Source: Vibrio fluminensis (GTDB lineage: Bacteria > Pseudomonadota > Gammaproteobacteria > Enterobacterales > Vibrionaceae). From it: a stretch of DNA of 64,000 nucleotides. Both the position numbers and the translations under genes were made by a program. The stretch spans positions 1 through 64,000 of the forward strand of contig NZ_JADILO010000024.1 of the NCBI RefSeq assembly GCF_015278125.1. Direction: 5' to 3'. Positions 1-8,796 of this stretch are shown in pieces; position 1 is the stretch's first letter, and every line of letters begins with the position of its first letter. The notes under the pieces were generated by a model. It did no database searches. It worked only from the letters and a program-made list of their open reading frames with translations, and had not been told where the DNA came from.

Positions 1-129
1 CCAAGTTTTACCATTTGCTTCCTTCAGATTTCACCTCACGGTGAACACCCTTGCATAGGCTAACGGTTCTCGCTCGACTGAGCCCGTAGAGGACTTTCAC
101 CTCCTAGATCAACGCCATGCTCGGCGCAC
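1..129 (-). mobile_element. 5' end of a group IIC intron (ribozyme domain I), running off the window
   Basis: Read on the minus strand from 129, the sequence begins GTGCG, the expected group II intron 5' end. It continues with blocks typical of bacterial class C introns: CGAGCATGG, GGTGAAAGTCC, GCAAGGGTGT and AATCTGAAGGAAGC. These match, from memory, the start of introns such as B.h.I1. The reverse-transcriptase ORF and the 3' end would lie left of position 1. The 5' boundary lies one base after the U-tract of the terminator at 131-164, the preferred target of class C introns. Whether the element is complete or active cannot be judged here. Confidence 0.85.
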
Positions 130-130
130 G

Positions 131-164
131 AAAAAAAAGACCCAGCGCACTACACGCTGGGTCT
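131..164 (-). terminator. Rho-independent terminator of yajD and apparent intron target
   Basis: A perfect 10-bp stem (138-147 with 155-164, AGACCCAGCG/CGCTGGGTCT) with a 7-nt loop is followed on the minus strand by a run of U's (131-137). It lies just downstream of the HNH gene, and the group II intron begins two bases beyond the U-tract. Confidence 0.9.
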
Positions 165-190
165 CACATTCAATATTAACGCAAGCGCAA

Positions 191-547
191 TTACTTGCCC
201 TTTTTCATCATCGCCGCTAGATCTGCAAACGGGTTATGAGTTGCAGCTTTGTGCTCATCTTGGCCAGGTTGAACTTCACTGCCGTAGCGATCATGCTCTA
301 GGTATTTGCTGTGCTCATGGTCGTGACAATACAAGCAAAGTAGCTCCCAGTTACTGCCATCGGCTGGATTGTTGGTGTGGTCGTGATCTTTGTGATGCAC
401 GGTTAGCTCACGTAAGTTTGAGTAAACGAATTCACGTGCGCAGCTACCACACACCCATGGGTATAGTTTGAGGGCGCGTTCACGATAATCGCTTTCATTG
501 CGTTTGTAGGCAGCACTGCTTCCGTAAAAATCTGACGACATTTTCAT
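191..547 (-). CDS. yajD: YajD family HNH nuclease
   Basis: Small HNH-fold protein of 118 residues, close to the length of E. coli YajD. A zinc-ribbon-like CxxC (CGSC, about residues 33-36) is followed by the HNH core VHHKDHDHTNN (about 50-60), an Asn in SNWELLCLYCHDHEH, and a second Cys-x2-His pair. This is the layout of HNH endonucleases. The family has nuclease-like chemistry, but the physiological substrate of YajD is not established. It stands alone on the minus strand with its own terminator, which carries the intron. Residues after about 85 are low in complexity and probably disordered. Confidence 0.88.
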   Translation of the reverse strand: MKMSSDFYGSSAAYKRNESDYRERALKLYPWVCGSCAREFVYSNLRELTVHHKDHDHTNNPADGSNWELLCLYCHDHEHSKYLEHDRYGSEVQPGQDEHKAATHNPFADLAAMMKKGK

Positions 548-635
548 AAACCTCGGTATTAATTTATGGCGATGCTACCACAGCTTAAATAGCAGTTATG
601 TGCGAATTAACCGCTTCTTTGATCTGATCGGGTAC

Positions 636-665
636 AAAAAAACCGAGACGATATGGCCTCGGTTT
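636..665 (-). terminator. Terminator after psuG
   Basis: Stem AACCGAG (641-647) pairs with CTCGGTT (658-664). On the minus strand it is followed by seven U's (636-642, partly in the stem). It lies about 35 bases after the psuG stop codon and closes the psuK-psuG unit. Confidence 0.8.
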
Positions 666-699
666 CGTTTGTTTAATAGTTTTCTATTAGCTGAGCAAA

Positions 700-1614
700 T
701 TATGCGCAGTATTGCTTCGCGATATTTGCGCCAAGACGTGCGTTATTCAGTACTAACTGAATGTTAGAGTCTAGACTGTTACCACCAGTTAGTTCGCATA
801 CGCGAGCTAATAGGAATGGCGTTGATTCTTTACCGAAAATGCCCTGCTCTTCCGCTTCTTTAAGTGCTGTTTCAATCGCATCCGTGATTACTTGTGGAGA
901 CATTGCAAACTCATGAGGAATTGGGTTAGCGATAACTACGCCACCTTTCAGACCCATTTCCCACTTCGCTTTTAATGCGATAGCAATTTCATCAGCGCTG
1001 TCTAGGCGGTAATCAATACCGTGCTCACTTTCACGGGTGTAGAACGCTGGTAGGCTGTCAGTTTGGTAGCCAATTACCGGTACACCTTGAGTTTCTAAGT
1101 ATTCGCGAGTTAGAGCAAGATCAAGAATCGATTTCGCGCCCGCACAAACAACAGCAACGTTAGTATTAGCAAGTTCTTGTAGGTCAGCAGAGATATCAAA
1201 TGTCTCTTGCGCACCGCGGTGAACACCACCGATGCCGCCAGTTGCAAATACCTTGATACCTGCCATTTCTGCGATGATCATCGTCGCAGCTACGGTTGTT
1301 GCACCATCTTTCTTGCCTGCAACCATAAATGGAATGTCACGACGGCTTACTTTAGTTACCGCACTACCTGCTTGACCTAGGTGACGAATTTGCTCTTCAT
1401 CTAGACCCACTTTTAGGCGACCGCCAATAATTGCGATAGTCGCAGGAATTGCACCTTGATCGCGAATAGTTTGCTCAACCAACAGCGCAGTTTCAACGTT
1501 ACGTGGGTAAGGCATACCGTGAGAAATGATCGTCGACTCTAAAGCCACAACTGGGCGATTATTAACAAGTGCCTCTGCAACTTCTGGTTGAATATCTACA
1601 TAATTCTCTAACAT
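700..1614 (-). CDS. psuG: Pseudouridine-5'-phosphate glycosidase
   Basis: A cytosolic metal-dependent enzyme that splits pseudouridine 5'-phosphate into uracil and ribose 5-phosphate, breaking a C-C glycosidic bond. At 304 residues it has the usual family length. Signature stretches include ALESTIISHGMPYPRN near residue 24 and the glycine-rich KVFATGGIGGVHRGA near residues 121-135. The start codon lies inside the 3' end of the kinase gene, with a 7-base overlap, so the two are almost certainly translated together. Kinase then glycosidase is the known order of pseudouridine catabolism. No pseudouridine transporter gene is adjacent. Confidence 0.93.
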   Translation of the reverse strand: MLENYVDIQPEVAEALVNNRPVVALESTIISHGMPYPRNVETALLVEQTIRDQGAIPATIAIIGGRLKVGLDEEQIRHLGQAGSAVTKVSRRDIPFMVAGKKDGATTVAATMIIAEMAGIKVFATGGIGGVHRGAQETFDISADLQELANTNVAVVCAGAKSILDLALTREYLETQGVPVIGYQTDSLPAFYTRESEHGIDYRLDSADEIAIALKAKWEMGLKGGVVIANPIPHEFAMSPQVITDAIETALKEAEEQGIFGKESTPFLLARVCELTGGNSLDSNIQLVLNNARLGANIAKQYCA

Positions 1615-2702
1615 TGTGAGCTTTCCTCTAATTGACGTTGTACTGCATGTTCAGACATAGTGGTGTTAATCGTTTTGTCACTCTTAAGTGCCAAACAGGC
1701 TGCCGCTAGGGCAAAATCGACACTTTGTGACCAAGACCAGTCGCTCATGAATCCATGAGCCAGACCAGCCATTAATGCATCCCCAGCCCCAGTAACGTTA
1801 TTTACTTGCGTGGCCGAAGGTGAAATAAATCTTTGCTCTGTTTCGGTACTTGAGAATGCCCCTTGGCTGCCCAAGCTGATCAGTAGTCGCTTAACACCTT
1901 TTTGGTGTAGAGCTTGTGCGACGTCTGGAAGCTGCTCCAATGACTCGATTTGAATACCCGAGAGCAGTTCAGCTTCAATTTTGTTTGGTTTTAGAGTGTG
2001 AATACGGTCAAGATATGGTTCCAGCTTACGTGCTTTTACCGACGAAACCGGATCAACAAATATCGGTTTATCACTATGAACGCTAAACAGATAATCAAGC
2101 GCACTGTCCGATAAGTTAGCATCAAGAATCAACGCACCGCTGCGGCTCAGTACTCCATCACGAGCAGCCAATGTTTCACTGTTCAACTGTTCGATCAGAG
2201 CCATATCATTGAGAGCAATATGCATCTCACCATCAGGCCCATGAATGGATAAATAGCTACTGGTGGTGGCGCCGGTAACCGTCAAGCAATGATCAACACT
2301 AACATTGGCAAGATGGCAAGCTTGCTTAAGTTGCTCACCCCATTTATCGTCACCAACGGCTCCGACAAACTGTACTTTGCTGCCTAGGCGACCAAGGTTA
2401 TCGGCAATGTTGCGTCCCACACCACCAGCGCTGCTAGTTAGCACGCCTGGGTTTGAATCGCCAAACACCAACTCATTACGAGCAAGACCGCATAAGTCCA
2501 TGTTGGCACCACCGATGACTACCGCGTAGCGTTCGGGCGCAATCACATAGCCTTTTCCCTGAATAAAACCTTTACGAGTCAGGTTCATAATATGACCTGC
2601 GACAGCACTGCGGCTTAACCCTAATTTGTCAGCCAGCGTTTGCTGCGCAATCATCGGATCTTGCTTAATCAGTGCCAGAATTTCATTTTCTCGCTCTGTC
2701 AT
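1608..2702 (-). CDS. psuK: HTH-PfkB fusion, probable pseudouridine kinase
   Basis: A ribokinase-type (PfkB) sugar/nucleoside kinase expected to phosphorylate pseudouridine for PsuG. The ORF is open to 2816, but the ATG at 2702 is preceded by GAGGTCACA, a good ribosome site. This gives a 364-residue protein starting MTERENEIL. Residues about 1-55 form a winged helix-turn-helix (QQTLADKLGLSRSAVAGHI), absent from minimal PsuK but present in YeiI-like kinases. The kinase follows, with a GGVGRN loop and the catalytic TGAGDA motif near the end. The DNA-binding head suggests it may bind its own promoter; this is inference. It could instead act on another nucleoside, but coupling to psuG argues for pseudouridine. 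Confidence 0.87.
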   Translation of the reverse strand: MTERENEILALIKQDPMIAQQTLADKLGLSRSAVAGHIMNLTRKGFIQGKGYVIAPERYAVVIGGANMDLCGLARNELVFGDSNPGVLTSSAGGVGRNIADNLGRLGSKVQFVGAVGDDKWGEQLKQACHLANVSVDHCLTVTGATTSSYLSIHGPDGEMHIALNDMALIEQLNSETLAARDGVLSRSGALILDANLSDSALDYLFSVHSDKPIFVDPVSSVKARKLEPYLDRIHTLKPNKIEAELLSGIQIESLEQLPDVAQALHQKGVKRLLISLGSQGAFSSTETEQRFISPSATQVNNVTGAGDALMAGLAHGFMSDWSWSQSVDFALAAACLALKSDKTINTTMSEHAVQRQLEESSQC

Positions 2703-2739
2703 TGTGACCTCATTCCATTGGGTGCAACCGCTGCACAAC

Positions 2740-2854
2740 CAAACAATTGTTTGTAATATAAACACTTGTTTATTTAGTGCAAACGTTTGCCCATAAATGT
2801 GTGAGAATAAGCACAAAAACAGTAGGTATTATTTTTCGCACAAACAAACGTTTG
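2740..2854. promoter_or_regulatory. Three CAAAC-type palindromes upstream of psuK
   Basis: Perfect palindromes lie at 2740-2753 (CAAACAATTGTTTG), 2779-2790 (GCAAACGTTTGC) and 2845-2854 (CAAACGTTTG). All share the half-site CAAAC. The second resembles the core of PurR/LacI-family operators. They lie 38-152 bases before the psuK start, in the region expected for its promoter. Candidate binders are a LacI-family regulator encoded elsewhere or the HTH domain fused to PsuK itself. Confidence 0.6.
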
Positions 2855-2910
2855 CTTTGTTTGTGTATGTATTTTTATTGCTCTAAGCGCATAGCTTTCA
2901 CTCGATTACG

Positions 2911-2979
2911 TCCATTACTGGGCGCTTTTTCCATTCGTCCTACGTGGTTAACCATTTATCGAGCGATTCAACCGTTTGT
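2911..2979 (+). promoter_or_regulatory. Phased LytTR-type repeat array upstream of the 3051 operon
   Basis: Four 9-base elements start at 2911 (TCCATTACT), 2930 (TCCATTCGT), 2951 (ACCATTTAT) and 2971 (ACCGTTTGT), with steps of 19, 21 and 20 bases. The last matches the published LytTR half-site pattern [TA][AC][CA]GTTN[AG][TG] at every position. The two before it miss only at the G, and the first misses at two positions. The 11-12 base spacers of the last three fit the 12 plus or minus 1 rule for LytTR direct repeats. The operon encodes its own LytTR regulator (8793-9560), so autoregulation is likely. The array ends 71 bases before the first start codon. Confidence 0.65.
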
Positions 2980-3050
2980 CGCATTATCATGCAGCGCCGA
3001 CACCATATTCATATTCTAAGTGCATCCAAAAAGGACAAGGACTTAGAACG

Positions 3051-3692
3051 ATGAAATCAGTAATAACTCTCCTCACTGGCGCTATCATCTCTGCAACGAC
3101 CAGCTTCAACCTTTACGCTAACCCTACCCCTGACATTTTGGCGAATTACAACCAAGCAGCAGAAGGCAACGAAGCTTTAGTAGAGACTGTTTATGACCAA
3201 CTCAATGCACTGATTAAAGAGCAAGGAGCAAAACCTTTAAGCTTGGTCTATCTCGGCAGCACGCAAACATTACAAGGTCGCGATGCCTTTATGCCGTGGA
3301 ACAAAATGAAGTACACCGAACAAGGTTTAGCAACGATTGCCAAAGCGGTGGCTTTGATTGATTCATTACCGCAAGACATCAATCAGCAGCAACGTATTCA
3401 AGGTTTACCTGAGGCCTATCTTACTCAAGCGATGGCTGCCGTAACTTACACATCTTTACCGGATTTCTTTAACCACTTTGAACGTGGCTATGACCTCTAC
3501 TTGCAGCTACTCAACGATCCACGTTTTGCTCAACAACCTTTTGCTGCCACAGCCTGGGTTTATCACACAGGTATTGCAGCCGCACTGAAATCAGAAGATT
3601 TAACCCAAGCGAAAGAGTGGCTTTCTGTTATGGCTCACGCGGATTCAACACATCCACAAACCCAAGCTGCTCAAGCACTAATCGCTCATTAA
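3051..3692 (+). CDS. Periplasmic helical protein, first gene of the Lol-like operon
   Basis: I do not recognise the family. The ATG at 3051, with AAGGACAAGG upstream, gives 213 residues starting with a Sec signal peptide (MKSVITLLTGAIISATTSFNLYA, cleavage near 23). The mature part is alpha-helical and rich in Ala and Gln. Its C-terminal half (WVYHTGIAAALKSEDLTQAKEWL and AQAALI) has the feel of TPR-like helix pairs. There is no lipobox or membrane segment. It ends 15 bases before the ABC ATPase gene and leads a seven-gene operon. A periplasmic adaptor or chaperone of the transporter is a reasonable guess. Confidence 0.75.
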   Translation: MKSVITLLTGAIISATTSFNLYANPTPDILANYNQAAEGNEALVETVYDQLNALIKEQGAKPLSLVYLGSTQTLQGRDAFMPWNKMKYTEQGLATIAKAVALIDSLPQDINQQQRIQGLPEAYLTQAMAAVTYTSLPDFFNHFERGYDLYLQLLNDPRFAQQPFAATAWVYHTGIAAALKSEDLTQAKEWLSVMAHADSTHPQTQAAQALIAH

Positions 3693-3707
3693 CCAAGAGG
3701 AACGATC

Positions 3708-4406
3708 ATGATTGCGTTTAACCATATTCAGCGCCATTACCAACTCGGTAGACAAACAGTTCCTGCGCTAGCGGACGTATCAGGTGAGATTGAAGCAGGT
3801 GAAATGGTTGCTCTATGCGGACCTTCAGGCAGTGGCAAAAGCACGTTACTCAACGTTCTCGGCTTGTTAGATACGCAATATCAAGGTGAAGTATTACTCC
3901 ATGGCAAGCCACTACCCAAGAGGGCCAAACCAGCCGCACAACTGCGCCGCTCCCAACTTGGTTTTATATTCCAGCGTTTTAATCTTATCCCTGTGATGAG
4001 CGCACTTGAGAACGTCGCTTACCCTTTGATGCTTAACGGCGTCAGCAAAAAAGAGCAACATCTGCAAGCGACGCAAATGTTGCGTTTGGTCGGTCTCGAG
4101 GATTATCTCGAACACCGACCAGACCACCTTTCCGGTGGGCAACAGCAACGCGTCGCTATCGCCCGCGCCTTAGTACACAAACCCTCGCTGGTGATTGCGG
4201 ATGAGCCCACCGCCAGTTTAGACAGTAAAACTGCCAACATCGTGGTCGATATCATGCGCCGCCTCGGACATGAGATGAACACCACCTTTTTAGTCGCCAC
4301 TCATGACCCACGCATGGCCTCTCGTTGTGACCGAACCATCGAGCTGCTCGATGGCGAACTCAACCCGATTCAATCGAGTGAAAAGGTGATTTCATGGGCC
4401 AGCTAA
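3708..4406 (+). CDS. ABC transporter ATP-binding protein, LolD/MacB type
   Basis: Cytoplasmic ATPase of 232 residues that would power the FtsX-type permease encoded next. It has Walker [10 protein letters not shown] (about 38-46), Q-loop FQRFNLIP, signature [15 protein letters not shown], Walker [13 protein letters not shown] and the switch histidine in VATHD. The family (LolD, MacB, FtsE) drives mechanotransmission rather than classical substrate import. The gene overlaps the permease by 13 bases. It is a paralogue of the canonical lolD at 45629-46315 but sits in a different context. Confidence 0.93.
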   Translation: MIAFNHIQRHYQLGRQTVPALADVSGEIEAGEMVALCGPSGSGKSTLLNVLGLLDTQYQGEVLLHGKPLPKRAKPAAQLRRSQLGFIFQRFNLIPVMSALENVAYPLMLNGVSKKEQHLQATQMLRLVGLEDYLEHRPDHLSGGQQQRVAIARALVHKPSLVIADEPTASLDSKTANIVVDIMRRLGHEMNTTFLVATHDPRMASRCDRTIELLDGELNPIQSSEKVISWAS

Positions 4407-5659
4407 TCAACCGTTTTTTCCCTGACACACTACGCCTCGCTTGGTTAAATCTAAGGCGTAACCAGCGTCGTAGCTTGCTGTCGATTCTGATCATCGCCAT
4501 TACGATATTTGCTTTAACCAGTATTGGTGGTTTTGGCCTCTACACCTACGACAGTTTAGAGCAATCAACCGCGCGCGATGTCGGTCATGTGATTATCTCA
4601 ACACCCGGCTATTTTGAAAAAGAAGAAGAGATGCCTTTAGCAAACGGGTTAGATCACACCCAATCGCTTATCAATCGAGTGATGGCATTAGATTATGTAC
4701 GTGGTGTTCAACCGAGCATTGACTTTACCGGACTGATATCAAACGGTAACAAGTCGACAATCTACGTTGGACGAGGCGTTAATGATCGTGAATTTGATAT
4801 GAAAGGTCCTTTTCTTGATGTACGTGAAGGGAAAACACTTTCGAATCTACGTTCACCTCGATACGACGCCGCTGAGCCAGAAGTAATGTTAGGTACAGAT
4901 TTAGCCAATAATCTTAATGTCACAATCGGTGACTGGGTCACTTTACTCGCTACCACTACTGATGGCGCGTTGAATGCGTTTGATTTCAAAGTTCGCGGTA
5001 TCTACTCAACGGGAATTCCTGAACTCGACAAACGTCAGCTTTATATCCACATCGACACAGCGCAAGAGCTACTCAACAGCCAAAAAATCAGCACCATTTC
5101 AGTATTCTTGTTCGAATTAGCGCAAACCGAACTCGCTCAGCAAGATATCGCTGCCCTGCTCGCCAACCATGCACAATCTCTACAATTCACACCATGGCAT
5201 GAGCGCGCATTTTTCTACCAAAACGTGAAAAGCCTCTATGACCGCATCTTTGGCATCATCGGCGCAATCATGGCTATGGTGGTTTTTGTCTCACTATACA
5301 ACACCATGATCATGTCGGTAACCGAGCGTACACGAGAGATTGGCACGCTGTCTGCGCTTGGCTGCTACCCAAATGAAATCATTGGCGGCTTTATCCGTGA
5401 GGCGGGTCTGCTCGCCATAATAGGCAGCATAATTGGTGCGCTGTTGGCAGGTTTGTTAACCCTATTCCTCACTGTTGCCGACATTCAAATGCCGCCCCCT
5501 CCAGGAATGACTGAAGGCTACCCGCTGACGATCTACTTCTCTATTGAACTCGCGATAGTCGCATCAACTGGTGTGATGCTGATCTGTTTAATCGCCGCCT
5601 TTTTTTCGGCACGAAAAGGCGTAAACACCCCTATTATCGAGGCTCTTATCCATGTTTAA
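4394..5659 (+). CDS. FtsX/LolCE-type ABC permease
   Basis: Inner-membrane partner of the preceding ATPase, 421 residues. One N-terminal membrane helix (about 25-48, SILIIAITIFALTSIGGFG) is followed by a large periplasmic domain of the MacB_PCD type. Three C-terminal helices follow at about 285-305, 335-360 and 383-405, with the coupling stretch TERTREIGTLSALG between the first two. That topology is shared with LolC, LolE and MacB. Only one permease gene is present, so the complex would be a homodimer, unlike the LolC-LolE heterodimer encoded later in this window. Confidence 0.9.
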   Translation: MGQLINRFFPDTLRLAWLNLRRNQRRSLLSILIIAITIFALTSIGGFGLYTYDSLEQSTARDVGHVIISTPGYFEKEEEMPLANGLDHTQSLINRVMALDYVRGVQPSIDFTGLISNGNKSTIYVGRGVNDREFDMKGPFLDVREGKTLSNLRSPRYDAAEPEVMLGTDLANNLNVTIGDWVTLLATTTDGALNAFDFKVRGIYSTGIPELDKRQLYIHIDTAQELLNSQKISTISVFLFELAQTELAQQDIAALLANHAQSLQFTPWHERAFFYQNVKSLYDRIFGIIGAIMAMVVFVSLYNTMIMSVTERTREIGTLSALGCYPNEIIGGFIREAGLLAIIGSIIGALLAGLLTLFLTVADIQMPPPPGMTEGYPLTIYFSIELAIVASTGVMLICLIAAFFSARKGVNTPIIEALIHV

Positions 5660-6452
5660 ACCTACTCAATCTCAATCACGTTCTCCAATGATTAAGCTCT
5701 GCCTGTCCCTATTAGCCATGCTTGGTCCGGTCGCGAGTAGCTATGCCGAGCTTAACCAAGCACAGGTCGACCAACTGATTAGCAAAGCGGATGACTACCG
5801 ACTGAGTGAAGAGTCCGCCAAAGTGGTCTCAATCGTCTCTCTTTATCAGAATCAGCTGCTCGACAAAACCCGTCAGTACAATGTCTACTCGAGACCCAAT
5901 CGAGAGTCTTTAGTGGTGTTTAAATCTGCGGTGGAAGCGGGGCAAAAAATGCTGATGCTGCAAGATAACTTTTGGCTGCAAATGCCGAAAAGCCGTCGCC
6001 CTATTCGTATTACACCAATGCAAAAGTTGCTTGGTGAGGCGTCAGTTGGCGATATCAGTTCTCTCACTTGGAACCAAGATTATCAAGGTAAGTGGGTCAA
6101 TGATACTCAGGTCAATGACCAAAATGGGCTTTCGTATCAAAGCCATCAACTGGTTCTCGTCGCGAAAACAAGCAGTGCGAGCTATCAAAAAATAGCGCTT
6201 TGGCTAGAAAAAGACACCGGTTTTCCAATTAAAGCAGATTTGTATCTACTCTCAGGAAAACTAGCTAAGCAGGCCATTTTCATTCGAGGCGTTCGCAACA
6301 ACCGACTCGCCGTGACCGCCATGAGCTTGTCTGATGCTATTCAGCCAAGTAAGAAAACCGTGATTGAGTATCAATCCGTTACCCCTATGACGTTGGCAGA
6401 TAAGTACTATAACCCGAGCTTCCTCGCACGTAATAGTACCACGGAGCTGTAA
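5652..6452 (+). CDS. LolA-like outer membrane lipoprotein-sorting protein
   Basis: Periplasmic protein of 266 residues with a signal peptide (hydrophobic core MIKLCLSLLAMLGPVASSYA from residue 13). The mature part resembles the LolA-like 'outer membrane lipoprotein-sorting protein' family: a half-barrel with patterns such as MLMLQDNFWLQMPKSRRPIRITPMQKLLGEAS and SYQKIALWLEKDTGFPIKADLY. Family members usually sit beside MMPL or FtsX-type exporters and are thought to carry lipids or lipoproteins. The gene overlaps the permease gene by 8 bases. GAGG at 5638-5641 supports the ATG at 5652. Confidence 0.82.
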   Translation: MFKPTQSQSRSPMIKLCLSLLAMLGPVASSYAELNQAQVDQLISKADDYRLSEESAKVVSIVSLYQNQLLDKTRQYNVYSRPNRESLVVFKSAVEAGQKMLMLQDNFWLQMPKSRRPIRITPMQKLLGEASVGDISSLTWNQDYQGKWVNDTQVNDQNGLSYQSHQLVLVAKTSSASYQKIALWLEKDTGFPIKADLYLLSGKLAKQAIFIRGVRNNRLAVTAMSLSDAIQPSKKTVIEYQSVTPMTLADKYYNPSFLARNSTTEL

Positions 6453-6454
6453 CC

Positions 6455-7732
6455 ATGTTGCGCTTACTATCGATAGTGATTTTTTCGACCATGTCTTATG
6501 ACATCAAAGCCGATGCGTTGCAACTCAGTTGGGATTGGGCGCTATCGGCAAAACATGATCAGCTGCGTGAGAGTGCCTTTATTAAGCCGAATAACGACGA
6601 GCAGTCTCGGCTCGATGCGCTACTGGATGTAGGGGCTAGCTATGGTCAGTGGATCGGCTTGTTGGCTCTTTATAGCCAAGGCGTTTACCAAGATGAAAAT
6701 CATCGCTGGCTTGAAGATAGCCACAACCAGTTGATTGTCCGTGAGCTTGCATGGCAAAGCACGTTGGATGTCGCGGAGCACAGTTATGATTTTTCACTGG
6801 GGAAAATACGCCTCGACTATGGCGTTAGCTATGGTTATCGCCCACTCGATATGTTCAAGCCTTATCGCCAAAACCCGATCGGGTTGAGTATCGAAGAAGG
6901 TGCTAGTGTTGCAAGTCTCGCTTCCTTTGATGAAAGCGGTGAGTGGACATTGCTCTATACCAATTCCCATTGGACAGACAATGATGCCGAACCGTTTAAC
7001 GCAGAAAACCAACAACAAGGTATTGGCGTTAGACGCTACGGATTGCACGACAATGCCGAATACCAGTTAATTGCTTATTATGACGACGTGCGTCATGGCA
7101 GCCTCGGAGCAAGCTGGGTGTCGGTACCCAATCCCGCTTGGGAATTTCATGTCGAAGCGCTATGGCAAAAACAACATAAGCAGTTTTCTTTGCCCACCCA
7201 ACCACGGCACGCAGTTGAGCTCTCGCAACAAGGTTCTGCTTGGCAAACTCTGCTCGGTTCCACCTACACCACTCTTGGTGGACACAGTTTTATCGGTGAA
7301 TATTGGTACGACAGCCGTGCTTGGAGCGATGAACAGTGGCACAAAGCACAAAACCAAGCCCACGCGCTACAAAATATCACTCAATCCTCCTCCTTAGCTC
7401 ACTCTTATGCTCAAGGTCTCAGCCATTACAACTTAACCGAGCACAGTATATTGCTCCATTGGAGTTGGGATACCAATGCATGGCTCCAGTGGCAAGAAAA
7501 CAGCCATTGGGCTTGGCTTGGCGACGTAACGCCAAAAGTCGACTTATTGATCTCGCCACAAGATGGTGGCGTCATTGCCACCCAGTGGCTCACATACCAA
7601 TGGATTGATACTGGCTACGCTTCGGTTGATTTGGAATTCACTGCACGCTTTTTGAGCGGAAAAAGCGATTCTGCTTACGCACAGATTAATCAAAGCCATA
7701 CACTCACTTTTACGCTTAAAGGAAAATTCTAG
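6455..7732 (+). CDS. Predicted outer-membrane beta-barrel protein of the Lol-like operon
   Basis: I cannot assign a named family. The 425-residue protein has a short signal peptide (to about AD, residue 20). Long alternating aromatic strands follow (GQWIGLLALYSQGVYQ, SFIGEYWYDSRAW, SILLHWSWDTNAWLQW), rich in Trp and Tyr. It ends in a strand finishing LTFTLKGKF; a C-terminal Phe is the usual BAM recognition mark of outer-membrane barrels. It starts 3 bases after the LolA-like gene and its stop codon overlaps the kinase GTG. In context it is the outer-membrane end of the transport chain. Confidence 0.75.
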   Translation: MLRLLSIVIFSTMSYDIKADALQLSWDWALSAKHDQLRESAFIKPNNDEQSRLDALLDVGASYGQWIGLLALYSQGVYQDENHRWLEDSHNQLIVRELAWQSTLDVAEHSYDFSLGKIRLDYGVSYGYRPLDMFKPYRQNPIGLSIEEGASVASLASFDESGEWTLLYTNSHWTDNDAEPFNAENQQQGIGVRRYGLHDNAEYQLIAYYDDVRHGSLGASWVSVPNPAWEFHVEALWQKQHKQFSLPTQPRHAVELSQQGSAWQTLLGSTYTTLGGHSFIGEYWYDSRAWSDEQWHKAQNQAHALQNITQSSSLAHSYAQGLSHYNLTEHSILLHWSWDTNAWLQWQENSHWAWLGDVTPKVDLLISPQDGGVIATQWLTYQWIDTGYASVDLEFTARFLSGKSDSAYAQINQSHTLTFTLKGKF

Positions 7733-8796
7733 TGGACGTGTCGAATTTAGTCATTTGCCCCCGTTGGCGCAATTTCATAATTACTAGCTTATTTTGTCTA
7801 TTCGTTGCTGTCACGACTTACACAGTGTGGGCCGGTGAGGCTTATGTACATGTAATGACCAGTTTTGGCTATGGTTACGCAGCGCTGCTATCTTCACTTT
7901 TTCTCACCAGCCTATTCCCCAGCCTAAACCACATCATTGAAACAGCGTTATCTCTAACGATGTCGATAATTTTAGGCTCACTCAACGCTTGGTTCTGGCT
8001 CAGTAGCTATTTCGGTTCTAATCTGTCTGAACTGCTGCCCGTGGTGATGCTTGGTATCGTATTCTCTGGGATGTGCTTTTACTATTTTTATAACCGAGAG
8101 CAAATGGCAATTGCCGATAAGCAATTGGAAGAGACCAAACGTAAGCAAGCTGAGCAAGAAAAAGCACTAATTCTCAGCCAATTAATGCAAATGCAGAGCC
8201 AAATTGAACCACATTTTTTATTCAATACATTGGCTAATATTAGTGCGCTAATGTCACAAGATGTCGATAAGGCACGGATGATGGTCGATAAACTCACCGA
8301 TCTGCTACGCACAACATTGACCAACTCTCGACGCACCGAAACCACAGTGGCAGATGAAGTTCGACAACTCGACGCGTATCTGGCGATTCAAAAAATTCGT
8401 TTGGATGAGCGCTTACAATTTAGTATTGACGTTGACCCACAACTCCAGCAGACCACTCTGCCACCGATGTTGATTCAACCACTAGTCGAAAACGCGATTC
8501 AACACGGCATAGAGCCAAAAGCGGTTGGCGGCACGATTACCGTGTGCATATTTAGCCAAGAAGGAAACATGGTTGTTCGTGTCAGCGACAACGGCATTGG
8601 TATTAGTGAAAATCCACACACTAAAGGACACGGCATTGGATTAAGTAATATTAAGCAAAGAATCAAAGGTCTTTATGAGCAGAACGGCAGTGTCGTCGTT
8701 ACACAACCGGAACAAGGTGGTTTTTGCGTCACGATTTCAATGCCAAAAGAGGTCACGCAAACGGCTCACCACGCAGTAAAGGGAACAACAGCATGA
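7732..8796 (+). CDS. LytS/AlgZ-type sensor histidine kinase
   Basis: Integral membrane kinase of 354 residues with several N-terminal membrane helices (about 15-35, 45-65, 70-90, 100-120) and no large extracellular sensor. A coiled coil (about 122-150) follows, then the His_kinase domain with [14 protein letters not shown] (phospho-acceptor His161), N-box LVENAIQHG and G-boxes VSDNGIG and GHGIGLSNI. The start is GTG at 7732, overlapping the previous stop codon and served by AAAGGA at 7718. It overlaps the regulator by ATGA. Such kinases pair with LytTR regulators and often sense membrane or peptide stress. Confidence 0.92.
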   Translation: MDVSNLVICPRWRNFIITSLFCLFVAVTTYTVWAGEAYVHVMTSFGYGYAALLSSLFLTSLFPSLNHIIETALSLTMSIILGSLNAWFWLSSYFGSNLSELLPVVMLGIVFSGMCFYYFYNREQMAIADKQLEETKRKQAEQEKALILSQLMQMQSQIEPHFLFNTLANISALMSQDVDKARMMVDKLTDLLRTTLTNSRRTETTVADEVRQLDAYLAIQKIRLDERLQFSIDVDPQLQQTTLPPMLIQPLVENAIQHGIEPKAVGGTITVCIFSQEGNMVVRVSDNGIGISENPHTKGHGIGLSNIKQRIKGLYEQNGSVVVTQPEQGGFCVTISMPKEVTQTAHHAVKGTTA

